A stretch of 64,000 nt of DNA from Leishmania martiniquensis (lineage: Eukaryota; Euglenozoa; Kinetoplastea; Trypanosomatida; Trypanosomatidae), in contig NC_090171.1 in NCBI RefSeq assembly GCF_017916325.1, positions 326,501-390,500 on the forward strand. The letters are read 5' to 3'. A program made the position numbers and the translations under genes. Below are positions 45,110-54,702 of this stretch, in pieces. The notes beneath the pieces are model-generated. The model had not been told where the DNA came from. It did not search any database and saw only the letters and a program-made list of their open reading frames with translations. Positions within the stretch are counted from its first letter, which is position 1. Each line of letters starts with the position of its first letter.

Positions 45110-48100
45110 ATGCTCACCCATCTGACGCCCCGCAGCGGGGGCGTGACAGGGCTCGAGTTTGAGGCAGCGGACCGTGTCGAAGGGTCGACGTGTGCATCAA
45201 CTCCGCATCAGAGAGGCGCCGTCGACGCAATCGACATTCCGAAGTCCATGGAGGGCAATCCGCTGACGACAGCGGCACCGCTCTCTGAAACTCTTCCCTC
45301 CATGCAGGAATTTCGGCCGCTACGTACTGGCGCGTGTGCTGGCGCTGTTTCCCGGCCGCGCGAACGCATACGCGACAAGGCGGGGCTCAACATGCGCGAC
45401 GTCTTATCCAGCGAGGGTGCACCGCGGAGCCACACTACGCGCTCTCACTCTCGGGCAGCGCGCGATGTCGGCGCTGCGTTGTCCCAACCTGCACTCCGTG
45501 CAGGTGCAACAGCCCTGCGTCCCACGCACATCCCAGGCTGTGGTGCCTCTCTGGAGCGGTGCGGCCATGGCGAAACTAGTCGCGCGGTCGACCGCCACGA
45601 TAACCGGTGGCCGGACTTCGTGAATGCACGTCGCAAATACTGCGACAACACTCAGCCCACGGCGGCAGGCGAGGATGGCGTCCTTCTCACGGAATACGAG
45701 GTGGACCCGGCGGATGCGACGGTGCGGCGAACGCTGGCGCGCGTGCGGAGCAAAAATTGTGTTCTGCTCTTCGTCTTGCTGGTCATCATCGTTGTGCTGG
45801 CCGTTGCTGGCGGAGGAGGTATTGGCTTTGTGAATAGGCATTACACAACACTGACGCATCGCATGTATCTAGAGATGGGCGAGCGCATGATCCTCAACAG
45901 CTCGATTATGTTGCTGAAGAATTATCACGAGGCGCTGCAGGCGGACACACACAATCTCATGACCTTTGTTCGCTCCTCGATGCTGCGTGTCTCATGGCAG
46001 AACGCAACGGAGCTACAGAACGCCTTGTATCGTCCCTTTTTCGACGCATGGTGGACGTGGCTGTACTCCCCGAACGCTACAAAGACGCACTCCATTTATG
46101 TGCCCATGTGCGACGAATCACTGATCAACACCTCGGGCTGCTCTGTCATGGGGCTAGCCATTGCATGTATGCCGAGCCGCACAGCGCCAAGGTGCGTGTA
46201 CATGCGCTCTGACGAAGGGAATAACTCGCGTATGGTGGCCCACGCCATCGACTTTGACGAAGCGGGCGCTCCGCACATCGGGGCCTTTTACAAGTACATG
46301 CCGTTGGAGGTGAACTATGTGAGTAGCCACGCCAACCTCTCTTATAGCTACTTTCTCAACCCAGACTTCGCCATCATGCCCGACGGTTCGGTGCATTCCA
46401 CCCTGAACATTCGGCGGCAGGCAACGGTGAGCGGCGTCTTGGTTATCTGCGATACAGGCAGCTTCCTTGACAGCTGGTTTCAGAGGTTTGAGAAGGGGCT
46501 CCAGAAACACACGGAGAGCTACTCGATGCTCTTCAGCGTCGACGGCACCATTCTCGCATACGGCAACGACGATGTGGCGCCCCTGTATCGAAAAGCGAAA
46601 CCCCCGTGCCACGCGAGCGGCAGCCCGTGCGCATTGCGCGAGCGCGGGGATGGCAGGAGAGCGATGCTGGACAAAATGGTCAGCGCGTTCACAGAAACGC
46701 TGCAGGGCACCCAGACCCTCGGAGACGGATACCTGCTGGACGATCCGTTCACGCTGACCAGGATAGTGGACGACTATGTTGTGGTCTATCAAGACTACTT
46801 GCGTTTTGCCACGGGCAGGAAAGCGACCACTGTCTTCCTCGCCGCATACGCGGTGCCGCTGGACACCTCGCTGAGCCGGGAAGGTTACGTGCAGATTGTC
46901 ATCTGCGTGGTCATCATCATCATCTGCATGTCCCTCCTCGGTGGTGTTGCTATGGCGGCTGTCAACCAGATGCTAAATGTGGTGGAGGTTATTTCACAGC
47001 TCTCCACGCACGCTGCGACATACGACACCAAGCGGATGCGCAACGTGCTAGATCGCCAGAAGCCGAGTATGCTTGCCCGTCTCATCACATCTGCTGAGAT
47101 TATCAACTGCGAGTTTCAGCTCATCCTCACGAACTTGAATGCGTATCGTCCATTTCTGCCGCAGTCGCTGCTCACCAAAAGTAACTTCGCCTTGTCCGAC
47201 GAGTCGCTGGAGTTGCCCATCCTGTCGTGCAACGATGTGGCACTCAGCGCGGGCGCTGCAGACGAGCTCTTCGTCCGCGAGGAAGGGGCGCCCGAGGTGT
47301 CGCCGCAGCCGTTCGGCTTGCGAAATGCCCTCGGCGGCATCTTCGCGAGCCCCGTCGATAACTCGCGACTCCTGCAGCGCGGCTTTCACCGGACGAAGTC
47401 CACTATTCTTGTCGTTCGTCTTGCGAACGTCGCCCTGGACGCGGGCGACTCCGTCGATGTGGTGAACCTCTTTGTGCAGACGGTGCTGAATCACTCGACG
47501 AGCGCCAACGGCGTTGTAGAGGTCATCGAGTTCCAGAAGATAATTATATCCTTCAACTCGCACTTTCCAGTTCCGCGGCATCAGGAGAAGGCCTGCTTGT
47601 GCGCGCTGGCGATGCGTGAGACGTTCAGCGGTCTGGGGTGTAGCGTCAGCATGGGCATCGCGTCAGGGTACAACTACGTCGGCACCACTGGCACGGAGCA
47701 CCAAAAGGCACGTATTATCATGGGCGAGAGCGTCGTGGCGGCGCAGTCGCTGACGAGCCTTAGCAACTACCTCGGCTGCTCCATTTTAGCCACCGACCAG
47801 GTGGTGTGTGAAGCTCTCGTGACGGCTGTCGCGGTGGATGTGATGCAGTTGTACTATGCGCATGACAAGCAATGGGTGCAGTACGGTGTCTCTGAGATCG
47901 TTGGTAATCGGCAAGTTGCTGTGACGCCAGATATGCAGCTTGTCAACTCCGTCTTCAAGCTGGTGCGCTACCGCCGAGCAGAGGAGGCACTGGAAGCAAT
48001 GCGCGAGTACATGAAGCTCGCTGCGGAACGGCACGAGATGCTATCGTGGCCAGTGCGCCGCCTCCACGCCTTGGTGGAACGTCAGCAGGAGCTGATCAGT

Positions 48101-49804
48101 AGTGGCTATCGACGGCAGCGCCGACATTGGCAGCACCTCGAAGGCGAAGAGCTCATCGCGGATCACCTTTCCGAGGTGAGGCAGTCCCACAGCTCGCAGT
48201 GGCAGCACTGTCTCAAGCCCGCCGGCAGCACCACCGCAGAAGATTCCCAGACGGTATTCCCAGGCAACAGCAAAGTTGCCTCCGGCGAGTTTGGCCTCGT
48301 TCCCAGTGACACCTTCACCGCGGGCAGCGAGGCGGCTCTGGCGCGGGCGTTAGTGGGAGAGCAGTCAAGGCTCATCATGACACGGCGGCAGCAGCTGCTG
48401 CTGTCAAGCTCGCACTGCAGCGAAGATGCCCTCTTTCCTGTTTTCATGCTCAGAGGCAGCGAGGACGAGGAGAAGTCGCAAGCCTCGTCGAGGTCGTCAT
48501 TGCCGCAGGACGGCGGCGCGGCAGGCAACGCAGAGGCTAGCGGAACGGATTCGGAGGAAATAAGGTCGGTGCTTCGGCATGATGAAAACGCGGTGGCCAG
48601 AGAGGAGGGCAGTGTGTTGTGCGTGGCGACCCCACTGCCGCCATCCACCGTCTCGTCGTCATTGCATGGAAAGCTGCTTGACAAAGGGGAGAGCGCGCAT
48701 AGCCCGTCTGGCATATCGTCGACCCTATCGAACAGCCACCGACACTTCGCGGCAGAACGCCAGCGCAGCAGGGCGTCCAGCTTCGTGAACGGCGATGACT
48801 GTAACGCGGGTGCCTCAGCAGCGTTGAGAGCGCTTGAGCGCAGCGCTGGGGAAGGACTCTCTGCCTTTGCCTCGAACGTTGGCACCAGTGGTGGCAACGC
48901 TGGCTGCGCGTTGGGATCGGAGCTCAGGCAAAGCACTGAAAACATCATTGTTGCATTCAAGACGCACTATCGCTGCGAACTGCCGGAGCATATCGTGTCG
49001 GTCAGTGGCCAGGTTTTCCACCGCACCTCGCGGCTTGTGGGGCGTGGGTCCTTTGGCGAAGTGTATCTCGTGGTATCCGAGGCTGGCGCGCTTGGCGCTA
49101 TGAAGGTCTTTCCACTAAATGACAATAACGCTCCTCAGCTTATCCGCGAGGTAGAGACGCTATCGCAGATGCGGCACGCGAACATCGTCGGCTACGACTG
49201 CTGCGCCGTGCAAGACAATTTCTTCTTCATTATTTGCGAATACATGGCTGGCGGAACGCTCCGTTCTCTCATTCAGAGTCTCGGGGTGGTCCCGGAGAGG
49301 GCGGCGCGCAAGTACGCCTGTGACATGCTGTTCGGACTTGGCTACCTTCATCAGCACTCGTGGCTACACTGTGACATCAAGCCGGAGAACATTCTCATGA
49401 CAGCCGACGGCACTTGCAAGCTGGCAGACTTTGGCGCCGCCTCACTAGGGCGAAGTTTGACGGATGCGGCACCGGTGCGCGGAACACCGAGGTTTTCGGC
49501 TCCAGAGGCTATTCTCGGTATCTGGAACGAGAAGGCGGACATCTACAGCTTCGGCATCACAGTCGCTCAGATGGTGACGGGTGTGCACCCTTGGCACCAT
49601 TACAAGGAGCCTGACCACCTTTTCGTCGCGCACTACGCGGGTGAAATACGGCACAGTATGCAGACGGGGACGCCATGCGCGATGCAGCCAGACCTTCCAA
49701 CGAGTCTGCACGACAAGGAGCTTCAGAGGGCCATCCACCGCTGCTGCGAGTTCGATCCCGCTCGGCGCCCCACAGCGGAGGAGTTGATGACTCTGCTCTC
49801 ATGA
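45110..49804 (+). CDS. Two-pass membrane protein with degenerate nucleotidyl-cyclase domain and C-terminal protein kinase
   Basis: A 1564-residue receptor-like protein. Order: cytosolic, low-complexity N terminus (1-215); membrane helix 1 (about 217-240); a 350-residue extracellular or luminal domain with six N-glycosylation sequons and several Cys; membrane helix 2 (about 594-618); a class III cyclase-like domain (about 763-935); a Ser-rich linker; a kinase domain (about 1306-1563). The cyclase frame is recognisable by its VSMGIASG-x-VG and IMGESV segments, but both metal Asp positions (near 770 and 810) and the Asn and Arg of the catalytic helix (near 876-880) are replaced, so activity is unlikely. 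The kinase looks competent: GRGSFGEVY, Lys1332, Asp1422, DFG at 1440-1442, APE present; HRD is HCD. It is closest to the STE11/MAP3K group. It could sense an external ligand and signal by phosphorylation; this is inference. Confidence 0.92.
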   Translation: MLTHLTPRSGGVTGLEFEAADRVEGSTCASTPHQRGAVDAIDIPKSMEGNPLTTAAPLSETLPSMQEFRPLRTGACAGAVSRPRERIRDKAGLNMRDVLSSEGAPRSHTTRSHSRAARDVGAALSQPALRAGATALRPTHIPGCGASLERCGHGETSRAVDRHDNRWPDFVNARRKYCDNTQPTAAGEDGVLLTEYEVDPADATVRRTLARVRSKNCVLLFVLLVIIVVLAVAGGGGIGFVNRHYTTLTHRMYLEMGERMILNSSIMLLKNYHEALQADTHNLMTFVRSSMLRVSWQNATELQNALYRPFFDAWWTWLYSPNATKTHSIYVPMCDESLINTSGCSVMGLAIACMPSRTAPRCVYMRSDEGNNSRMVAHAIDFDEAGAPHIGAFYKYMPLEVNYVSSHANLSYSYFLNPDFAIMPDGSVHSTLNIRRQATVSGVLVICDTGSFLDSWFQRFEKGLQKHTESYSMLFSVDGTILAYGNDDVAPLYRKAKPPCHASGSPCALRERGDGRRAMLDKMVSAFTETLQGTQTLGDGYLLDDPFTLTRIVDDYVVVYQDYLRFATGRKATTVFLAAYAVPLDTSLSREGYVQIVICVVIIIICMSLLGGVAMAAVNQMLNVVEVISQLSTHAATYDTKRMRNVLDRQKPSMLARLITSAEIINCEFQLILTNLNAYRPFLPQSLLTKSNFALSDESLELPILSCNDVALSAGAADELFVREEGAPEVSPQPFGLRNALGGIFASPVDNSRLLQRGFHRTKSTILVVRLANVALDAGDSVDVVNLFVQTVLNHSTSANGVVEVIEFQKIIISFNSHFPVPRHQEKACLCALAMRETFSGLGCSVSMGIASGYNYVGTTGTEHQKARIIMGESVVAAQSLTSLSNYLGCSILATDQVVCEALVTAVAVDVMQLYYAHDKQWVQYGVSEIVGNRQVAVTPDMQLVNSVFKLVRYRRAEEALEAMREYMKLAAERHEMLSWPVRRLHALVERQQELISSGYRRQRRHWQHLEGEELIADHLSEVRQSHSSQWQHCLKPAGSTTAEDSQTVFPGNSKVASGEFGLVPSDTFTAGSEAALARALVGEQSRLIMTRRQQLLLSSSHCSEDALFPVFMLRGSEDEEKSQASSRSSLPQDGGAAGNAEASGTDSEEIRSVLRHDENAVAREEGSVLCVATPLPPSTVSSSLHGKLLDKGESAHSPSGISSTLSNSHRHFAAERQRSRASSFVNGDDCNAGASAALRALERSAGEGLSAFASNVGTSGGNAGCALGSELRQSTENIIVAFKTHYRCELPEHIVSVSGQVFHRTSRLVGRGSFGEVYLVVSEAGALGAMKVFPLNDNNAPQLIREVETLSQMRHANIVGYDCCAVQDNFFFIICEYMAGGTLRSLIQSLGVVPERAARKYACDMLFGLGYLHQHSWLHCDIKPENILMTADGTCKLADFGAASLGRSLTDAAPVRGTPRFSAPEAILGIWNEKADIYSFGITVAQMVTGVHPWHHYKEPDHLFVAHYAGEIRHSMQTGTPCAMQPDLPTSLHDKELQRAIHRCCEFDPARRPTAEELMTLLS

Positions 49805-52800
49805 TCGCCGCCACGTTTCTCTGTCTCTCACTCTTTTGTTCTAATGTCGTCCAACGCTGTGCTCCTCTCAGTTAAGTGTGATTTCTTTTTTGATTCAAGA
49901 CTTTTTCGTTGCGCGCGAAAATGTGTCGAGCTCCCATTTGCACGCACTAATCTCCTCCGAAGCTCTCTTGGCTTTGCATCCCATCTCGTACACTCCCCTC
50001 TTCTCCCCCCTCATCGATTGGCTTGGCCTCTTTTACTTTCATTGCCGTCCCCTTCTCTTTCTCTTTTGTGCCCCCCTTCCCTCCTCCTCCTGCGTTCTGG
50101 TTGCGCTTCGCGCGTGCAATCGTGTCTCACTTCGTTGCCCCGTTTCTCCTCGCCTTCTGAGAATGGTGTTAAGCTGATATGCGTGGCTGCCCATTCAGCA
50201 GGCAACCAGCAGTTGCCGTTAGCTCACGCACAAGCGCCAGCGTCCTCCCTATTCCCTCCCCGGCAAAATGGGTGGTGGACCACAGCGGAGAGAGGGGGGC
50301 ACGAGGAGTAGAAAGTGTGGAACTCGCCGTGGCGTGAAGGCGCCTGCGGTAAACTCTGTGCGCCACCTCGTGGGCGAGAAAGAAAAATACCGTGCTTCAC
50401 TCTCCTGAGACGATCAAAACTGCAGAAGGCGTCCGCTCATGTAGGCATCTCCCCGCCTGATTGAAAAATCTCCATGGCCGACGGTCTTACTCCGCGGGTA
50501 GAAGCGAGCGCACGCTTCCCCTTTCCCGAGATGTTGCTCTCACCCTGTTCTCCTTTCGCTTAGCGTTTTCTCACGCTTGCTGAGTTACTGCATATTCGCC
50601 TCTCGCCCCTGATGCCGGTTGTGGGGGGGGAGGAGGAAGGGAAGAGGGGAGGGGGACGGACACCACAGTGTGTAGTGTCTCATGCCCAAGTACTCCGCTC
50701 GGCGTAGGAAGAAACTACGCAGTTCCCCTCCACCCCCACCCATACATGCAGAACCGCCTTGAGGGATGGCGAACTGTTGGTTATCAACGATTTGGAGAAC
50801 AGACGAGAAGTATGTCGCACGACATCAGCCGGCGCTTACACACTGCGTGGCGCTCCCTCGGTAATGCGTGCGCCTGAGCGACCCCATTGCGCCTTATGTA
50901 GGATGGGCGAAGCATCGGGGTGACTTGTAGGCATTGCGCCCGTCCCTCATTGCCAGCCGCTGATCTGGGGCGCGTGAACTAGCCCTGCTTCAGAGGGACG
51001 CAGCACACGACAACAGGCGTGATGGGAGATGCTGTGGGGTGATCCGCGAGGCGAGAGGTAGACATGGTGTTGAGGCGCCGGAGCCCGGAAGGTGCTGTAC
51101 CGCATGCTCACCGGTGCCTCGCACCTAGGCGCTCAGATCTGTGGCAACTCCAGTGCGAATGGAGCTTCGCCGACGTTGCTCGTTGGAAAGGGCGTGGGGA
51201 GAGACAGACATTTTTTCTCTAATGATTTGCTGTTCACGTACGCCTACGTCGCTCTCTCTCTCTGTGTGCTGTTTCCATGAGGGTGAGTAATTGAAGAGAG
51301 CTGAGGTTGGCTCGAAGAAAAGGAAAGTGGCACCAGCAAGGACTGCCCCGAGGCGCTGCAGCCGTGACCGTCGAAGAAGCACTTAACAGCGGAAGAGAAC
51401 GCGTTGACAGAAGAGGGGGGTCACCTACGAGGGAGGGACGAGGCACTCTTTTTTGTGCTACGTGCCTATCCCACCCTCCCACCCCTACTTTATACCTTTC
51501 GGCTCCGCTCCCGTCCGCGCGTGCGAGAGCGGCCACTTCTGTGCAGGTGCGCCGGTTCTTAGCATCACCCACACGATGGCGTTGCCGTTTTTGGCTCTTC
51601 ACCGGGTCGCTGTCTCAAAGTTTTTGCTTAGACCCAACACCTTTTTCGTTTTTGCACGGAATTACGCCGCACGTTGTCTTCTCCGCTGCGCGTCGATGAG
51701 AATGAGCGTCTGTGCCTGCGCACGCTGGCAACGACACGTTTGTGCACGCTTTTTTTTGTTTGCGCTTTCATCCGGTCCGTTCGCGGTCGCCTCCTGCTCC
51801 ACAGATGGCGTGTTGCTTGCAGGGAACTATAAAAATCTCAGCGGAGCATTCCTGTTTTTGTGGCTTGGGAGAAGGAAGTCTATCGCGGCATTGAGCAACG
51901 GCGCTGCCCCCGTTGACTTGAAAGATGTAATCGATTCAGAAAGAGAGAGAGGGGGCTGGCAGCCCCCACCCTTTCTTTTTTCGTTTTCCGGAGAGAGCGC
52001 TACGTGCGGTGTGGGTCGCCAACGGCGCCCGAAAGACAGGGAAGCGCGTCCATTGTGGTTTCATGACGTTTGTGAGGAGGCGCGCACACAAGCACTCAAG
52101 TGAAAGCGGAAAGGAAGAAGGGCCAAGTGATACAGCCCACTCTGCTCCCATGCGATAGCCATCTGTGATAAAAGATGGCTGCAGCACGCACGAACAGGAG
52201 ACAGAACGCGGGCCGTGACGTCAAGCAGGACAGAGGAGGAGCGGTTAAGGGGCGGAGCGGAAAAGAGGCAGCAATGGCAAACGCCTCCTGCATCGCATGG
52301 GACATGTGCGGCTCACCGTCAACTGTTTTCTTCCGCATGATGTCTAGGGACGCCCACGCGCTTCGACACCTTTGTTCTTCTCCCTCACAAATCCGCTGTG
52401 TTTCTGCTTGGTCTCCTCTCGTGGCTCTTTGGCCGCCTTTGGTGCTACTTGTCACGCGCCCTCTCTCCCTCAGTCAACCTCACTGGTACGGGGAAATCGA
52501 CGGGTACACGATTGGAAGGGACGAAGCGTGCTCGATCGTATTAGCAATCAACATCAGGCGCTCTAGCAGGCGCACCTCAGACTCGCGCTGTCTCTTTTGC
52601 TCACGTGGGCGTGTGCATGCTGTGGCGGTGGTGTATTCCAGGTGGACCTACTTGAACGAAAACGTCTCCTGCCTCCTCCTCTTCACTCCCGCCACCTTTC
52701 GCTTCCGGACCTATAAGACTGCGAAGGCGGATGGATTACGTGGCTTGAGGGCAGCGGGCGACTGGCCGACCAATAGAGTGTACTCGCCTTGGCGCGTGCT

Positions 52801-52812
52801 TTCGTGCAGCCG
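49805..52812. other. Intergenic/UTR region, 3.0 kb
   Basis: This stretch lies between the membrane kinase and the RNase III gene. The first 400 bp are T/C-rich. 50.3-51.3 kb is mixed and GC-richer and could hold a degenerate retroposon, but I see no diagnostic motif. A 175-codon frame from ATG 51576 follows an acceptor-like TTCTTAG (AG 51561-51562), but its T-ending codons are unlike the real genes here. Confidence 0.5.
52671..52717 (+). promoter_or_regulatory. Candidate trans-splice acceptor for the RNase III gene
   Basis: A long C/T tract from 52671 is followed by TATAAG with AG at 52716-52717. If used, the leader is 95 nt and contains a five-codon upstream frame (52731-52748). The closer AG at 52808-52809 would leave a three-base leader. 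Confidence 0.45.
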
Positions 52813-54702
52813 ATGCGTCGTTGCCGCTCTTCCCTGTGGCAACCACTTGGCCATCCCCTATTTGCCTCCCGCACGCATCGTCGTGACGTGGTCTTGCCGG
52901 CATCTCCGTCGTTGCCCGGAGCCGCGCCGCATCAGCTCACAAAGCGTTTGACCAGCCCCGCAATACAGGAGTGGTCTGTGAGCGCCGCGCAAGAAACAGT
53001 CCTCTCTCGAAAAGCTGTAAGCTGCGCAGAGCGCGTTGTGACGGAGGCCGAAGATTCGCACTCTGATAAGCGACCTTTCTATGACAGTGAGAGTAGACGC
53101 TGCCGTTTGTGCAACGCGCATCTGGAAGGCAGTTACGGCTCGCACCGGAGCACTGTTGGTCACACTGCGCGCATCGCACTTGTGAAGCGCACCATCGGTA
53201 TGATTCTCACTTTCCTCGAGCAGACCTCGTCCTCACCGTCGTCGCCGCCGCGGCAGGGCCAGCGATGCTCTTTAAAGGACAGCAAGCGCATGTGCGCCTC
53301 CGCGTCGGCTCACACAGCAACGCTCCACACTCCCGCCTCTTCATGCTTCCACGTCACGTATGCCGAGTCACCGCTCTTTGCCGAGGATGGAGTGCCGAGT
53401 CGCAGTCTCCTCCATCATCGCCCGTGCGCGCTCCGCGAGTTTGACCTGGTGGACGTGATTATTCGGCGCTGGTGGCACAACCTGCATCACCCGCCAGTGA
53501 AGCGTGGAAGTCTTTCGTTCGACCGCCTCCTTTCACTTTCGTCGAGTGAGCTGCAGACGCGAAGGTGGCGCGTGCGCTACCTGCTCTACTTCCTGAAGTC
53601 GCGTGGTGTTCTCCGTCATTGCCTGACACTGAGGACGGATGACTCTGGTGTGGCGCCGGGCTCCAGTGAGCGCCTTGGTCGAGGTGAAACCTTTGAGCGC
53701 CTCGAGATGGTTGGCGACTGCGTTTTCAAGAGCCTCACCCCCGACCGAATGCACACCCTCTTCCCAGCAGACGAAGGCGGTCTCACGCCGGAGCTTCAGT
53801 ACTTTGAGCGCATGCTGGATTCGAACTATGGCCTGCTGGCCATCTACGACTATCTCGGCCTCGATGACATTACGGGGTGCTTCCTGGCAAACAACAAGGC
53901 AAAGTCTGACGTGGTGGAGGCCGTGGTCGGGGAACTGAAGGTGCTGCTGTGGTCCACCGAGGTGGTGTGGGGCATGGAGTACTACCTCGTCCCCGGAGAG
54001 CGTGCCGCGCACGTGTATTTGCGAGCATTGGTTGCCCACACTATCGCCGAGCTGGGGCACATGTTGCTCATGTGGCAGCTGGAGACGACCCTGCGGAACT
54101 CCCGCGAGTTCATTCTCGAACACACCATTGCAGACTACTTGCGCACCGTCGCGGAAGGTCGGCATCTGGCGCGGGATGGAGTGGGCGAGTACAACTGGGC
54201 CGCGAGCCTCCCCAAGAACGCACCGCTGCCGCCGTTGCTCGCGTGGGAGCGGTGCCGTCCAGAGTTGCCGTTGCCGAAGGGCCATGTGCCACGCGGGAGT
54301 CGACAGCCTCTCTTCAGAGCGCCTTCGTCTCCTCAAGACCCACTTCGCAGGCTTGCGCCGTCCGCGAGCTGTATTCCAGAGGTCATTCGGCAGCACTATG
54401 CTGCCGGGAAAAGAAAGTGGAATCGAAGTGCCTGTCAAGCAGCCGTTCAAGCCCACTGTGGCTCTCTCCCTCGATCTACGCTGCCGCACGGTATTGGGGC
54501 CAACACGGCTGCTCTAACATCGGACGCAGCGTCGACATCGTGGCTCAGCTCACAAGAACTGCAGCCGTTGCCTATCGCACCGGCGCACGAGGGCGTCCCT
54601 TCGAGTGTACTGAAGGCGCTTGTGACTGCGAATAGTGCCGTGATTCTGAATGCGGCTGCGCACCCCGCCGGCATCACTTTGACCAAGAAGGCGGCCGTGT
54701 AG
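52813..54702 (+). CDS. RNase III-type RNA-editing endonuclease (KREN1/2/3 type) with U1-like zinc finger
   Basis: A 629-residue probable catalytic endonuclease of the mitochondrial editosome, which cuts pre-edited mRNA at sites set by guide RNAs. The N terminus is Arg-rich without acidic residues for the first 24 residues, fitting mitochondrial import. A U1-like C2H2 finger has C97-x2-C100 and H111-x5-H117. The RNase III signature ERLEMVGD carries Glu298 and Asp302, and a later SDVVEAVVGE segment carries Asp366 and Glu369, so all four metal-binding residues are intact. That separates it from the non-catalytic KREPB4-B8 partners. I do not clearly see a double-stranded RNA binding domain in the Pro-rich C-terminal 200 residues. 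The finger argues against Dicer or a nuclear RNase III. Start: first ATG after an in-frame TAG at 52774. Which KREN it is cannot be settled here. Confidence 0.82.
   Translation: MRRCRSSLWQPLGHPLFASRTHRRDVVLPASPSLPGAAPHQLTKRLTSPAIQEWSVSAAQETVLSRKAVSCAERVVTEAEDSHSDKRPFYDSESRRCRLCNAHLEGSYGSHRSTVGHTARIALVKRTIGMILTFLEQTSSSPSSPPRQGQRCSLKDSKRMCASASAHTATLHTPASSCFHVTYAESPLFAEDGVPSRSLLHHRPCALREFDLVDVIIRRWWHNLHHPPVKRGSLSFDRLLSLSSSELQTRRWRVRYLLYFLKSRGVLRHCLTLRTDDSGVAPGSSERLGRGETFERLEMVGDCVFKSLTPDRMHTLFPADEGGLTPELQYFERMLDSNYGLLAIYDYLGLDDITGCFLANNKAKSDVVEAVVGELKVLLWSTEVVWGMEYYLVPGERAAHVYLRALVAHTIAELGHMLLMWQLETTLRNSREFILEHTIADYLRTVAEGRHLARDGVGEYNWAASLPKNAPLPPLLAWERCRPELPLPKGHVPRGSRQPLFRAPSSPQDPLRRLAPSASCIPEVIRQHYAAGKRKWNRSACQAAVQAHCGSLPRSTLPHGIGANTAALTSDAASTSWLSSQELQPLPIAPAHEGVPSSVLKALVTANSAVILNAAAHPAGITLTKKAAV

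Noticed and set aside
51576..52103. A 175-codon frame after an acceptor-like AG, with a presequence-like start
   Set aside because: Third-position base use is T-rich, unlike true genes in the window, and most of the sequence is low-complexity. Not enough to call.
52175..52951. A 258-codon plus-strand frame overlapping the RNase III gene start
   Set aside because: It is in a different frame from the RNase III gene, overlaps its first 46 codons, and has no recognisable domain.
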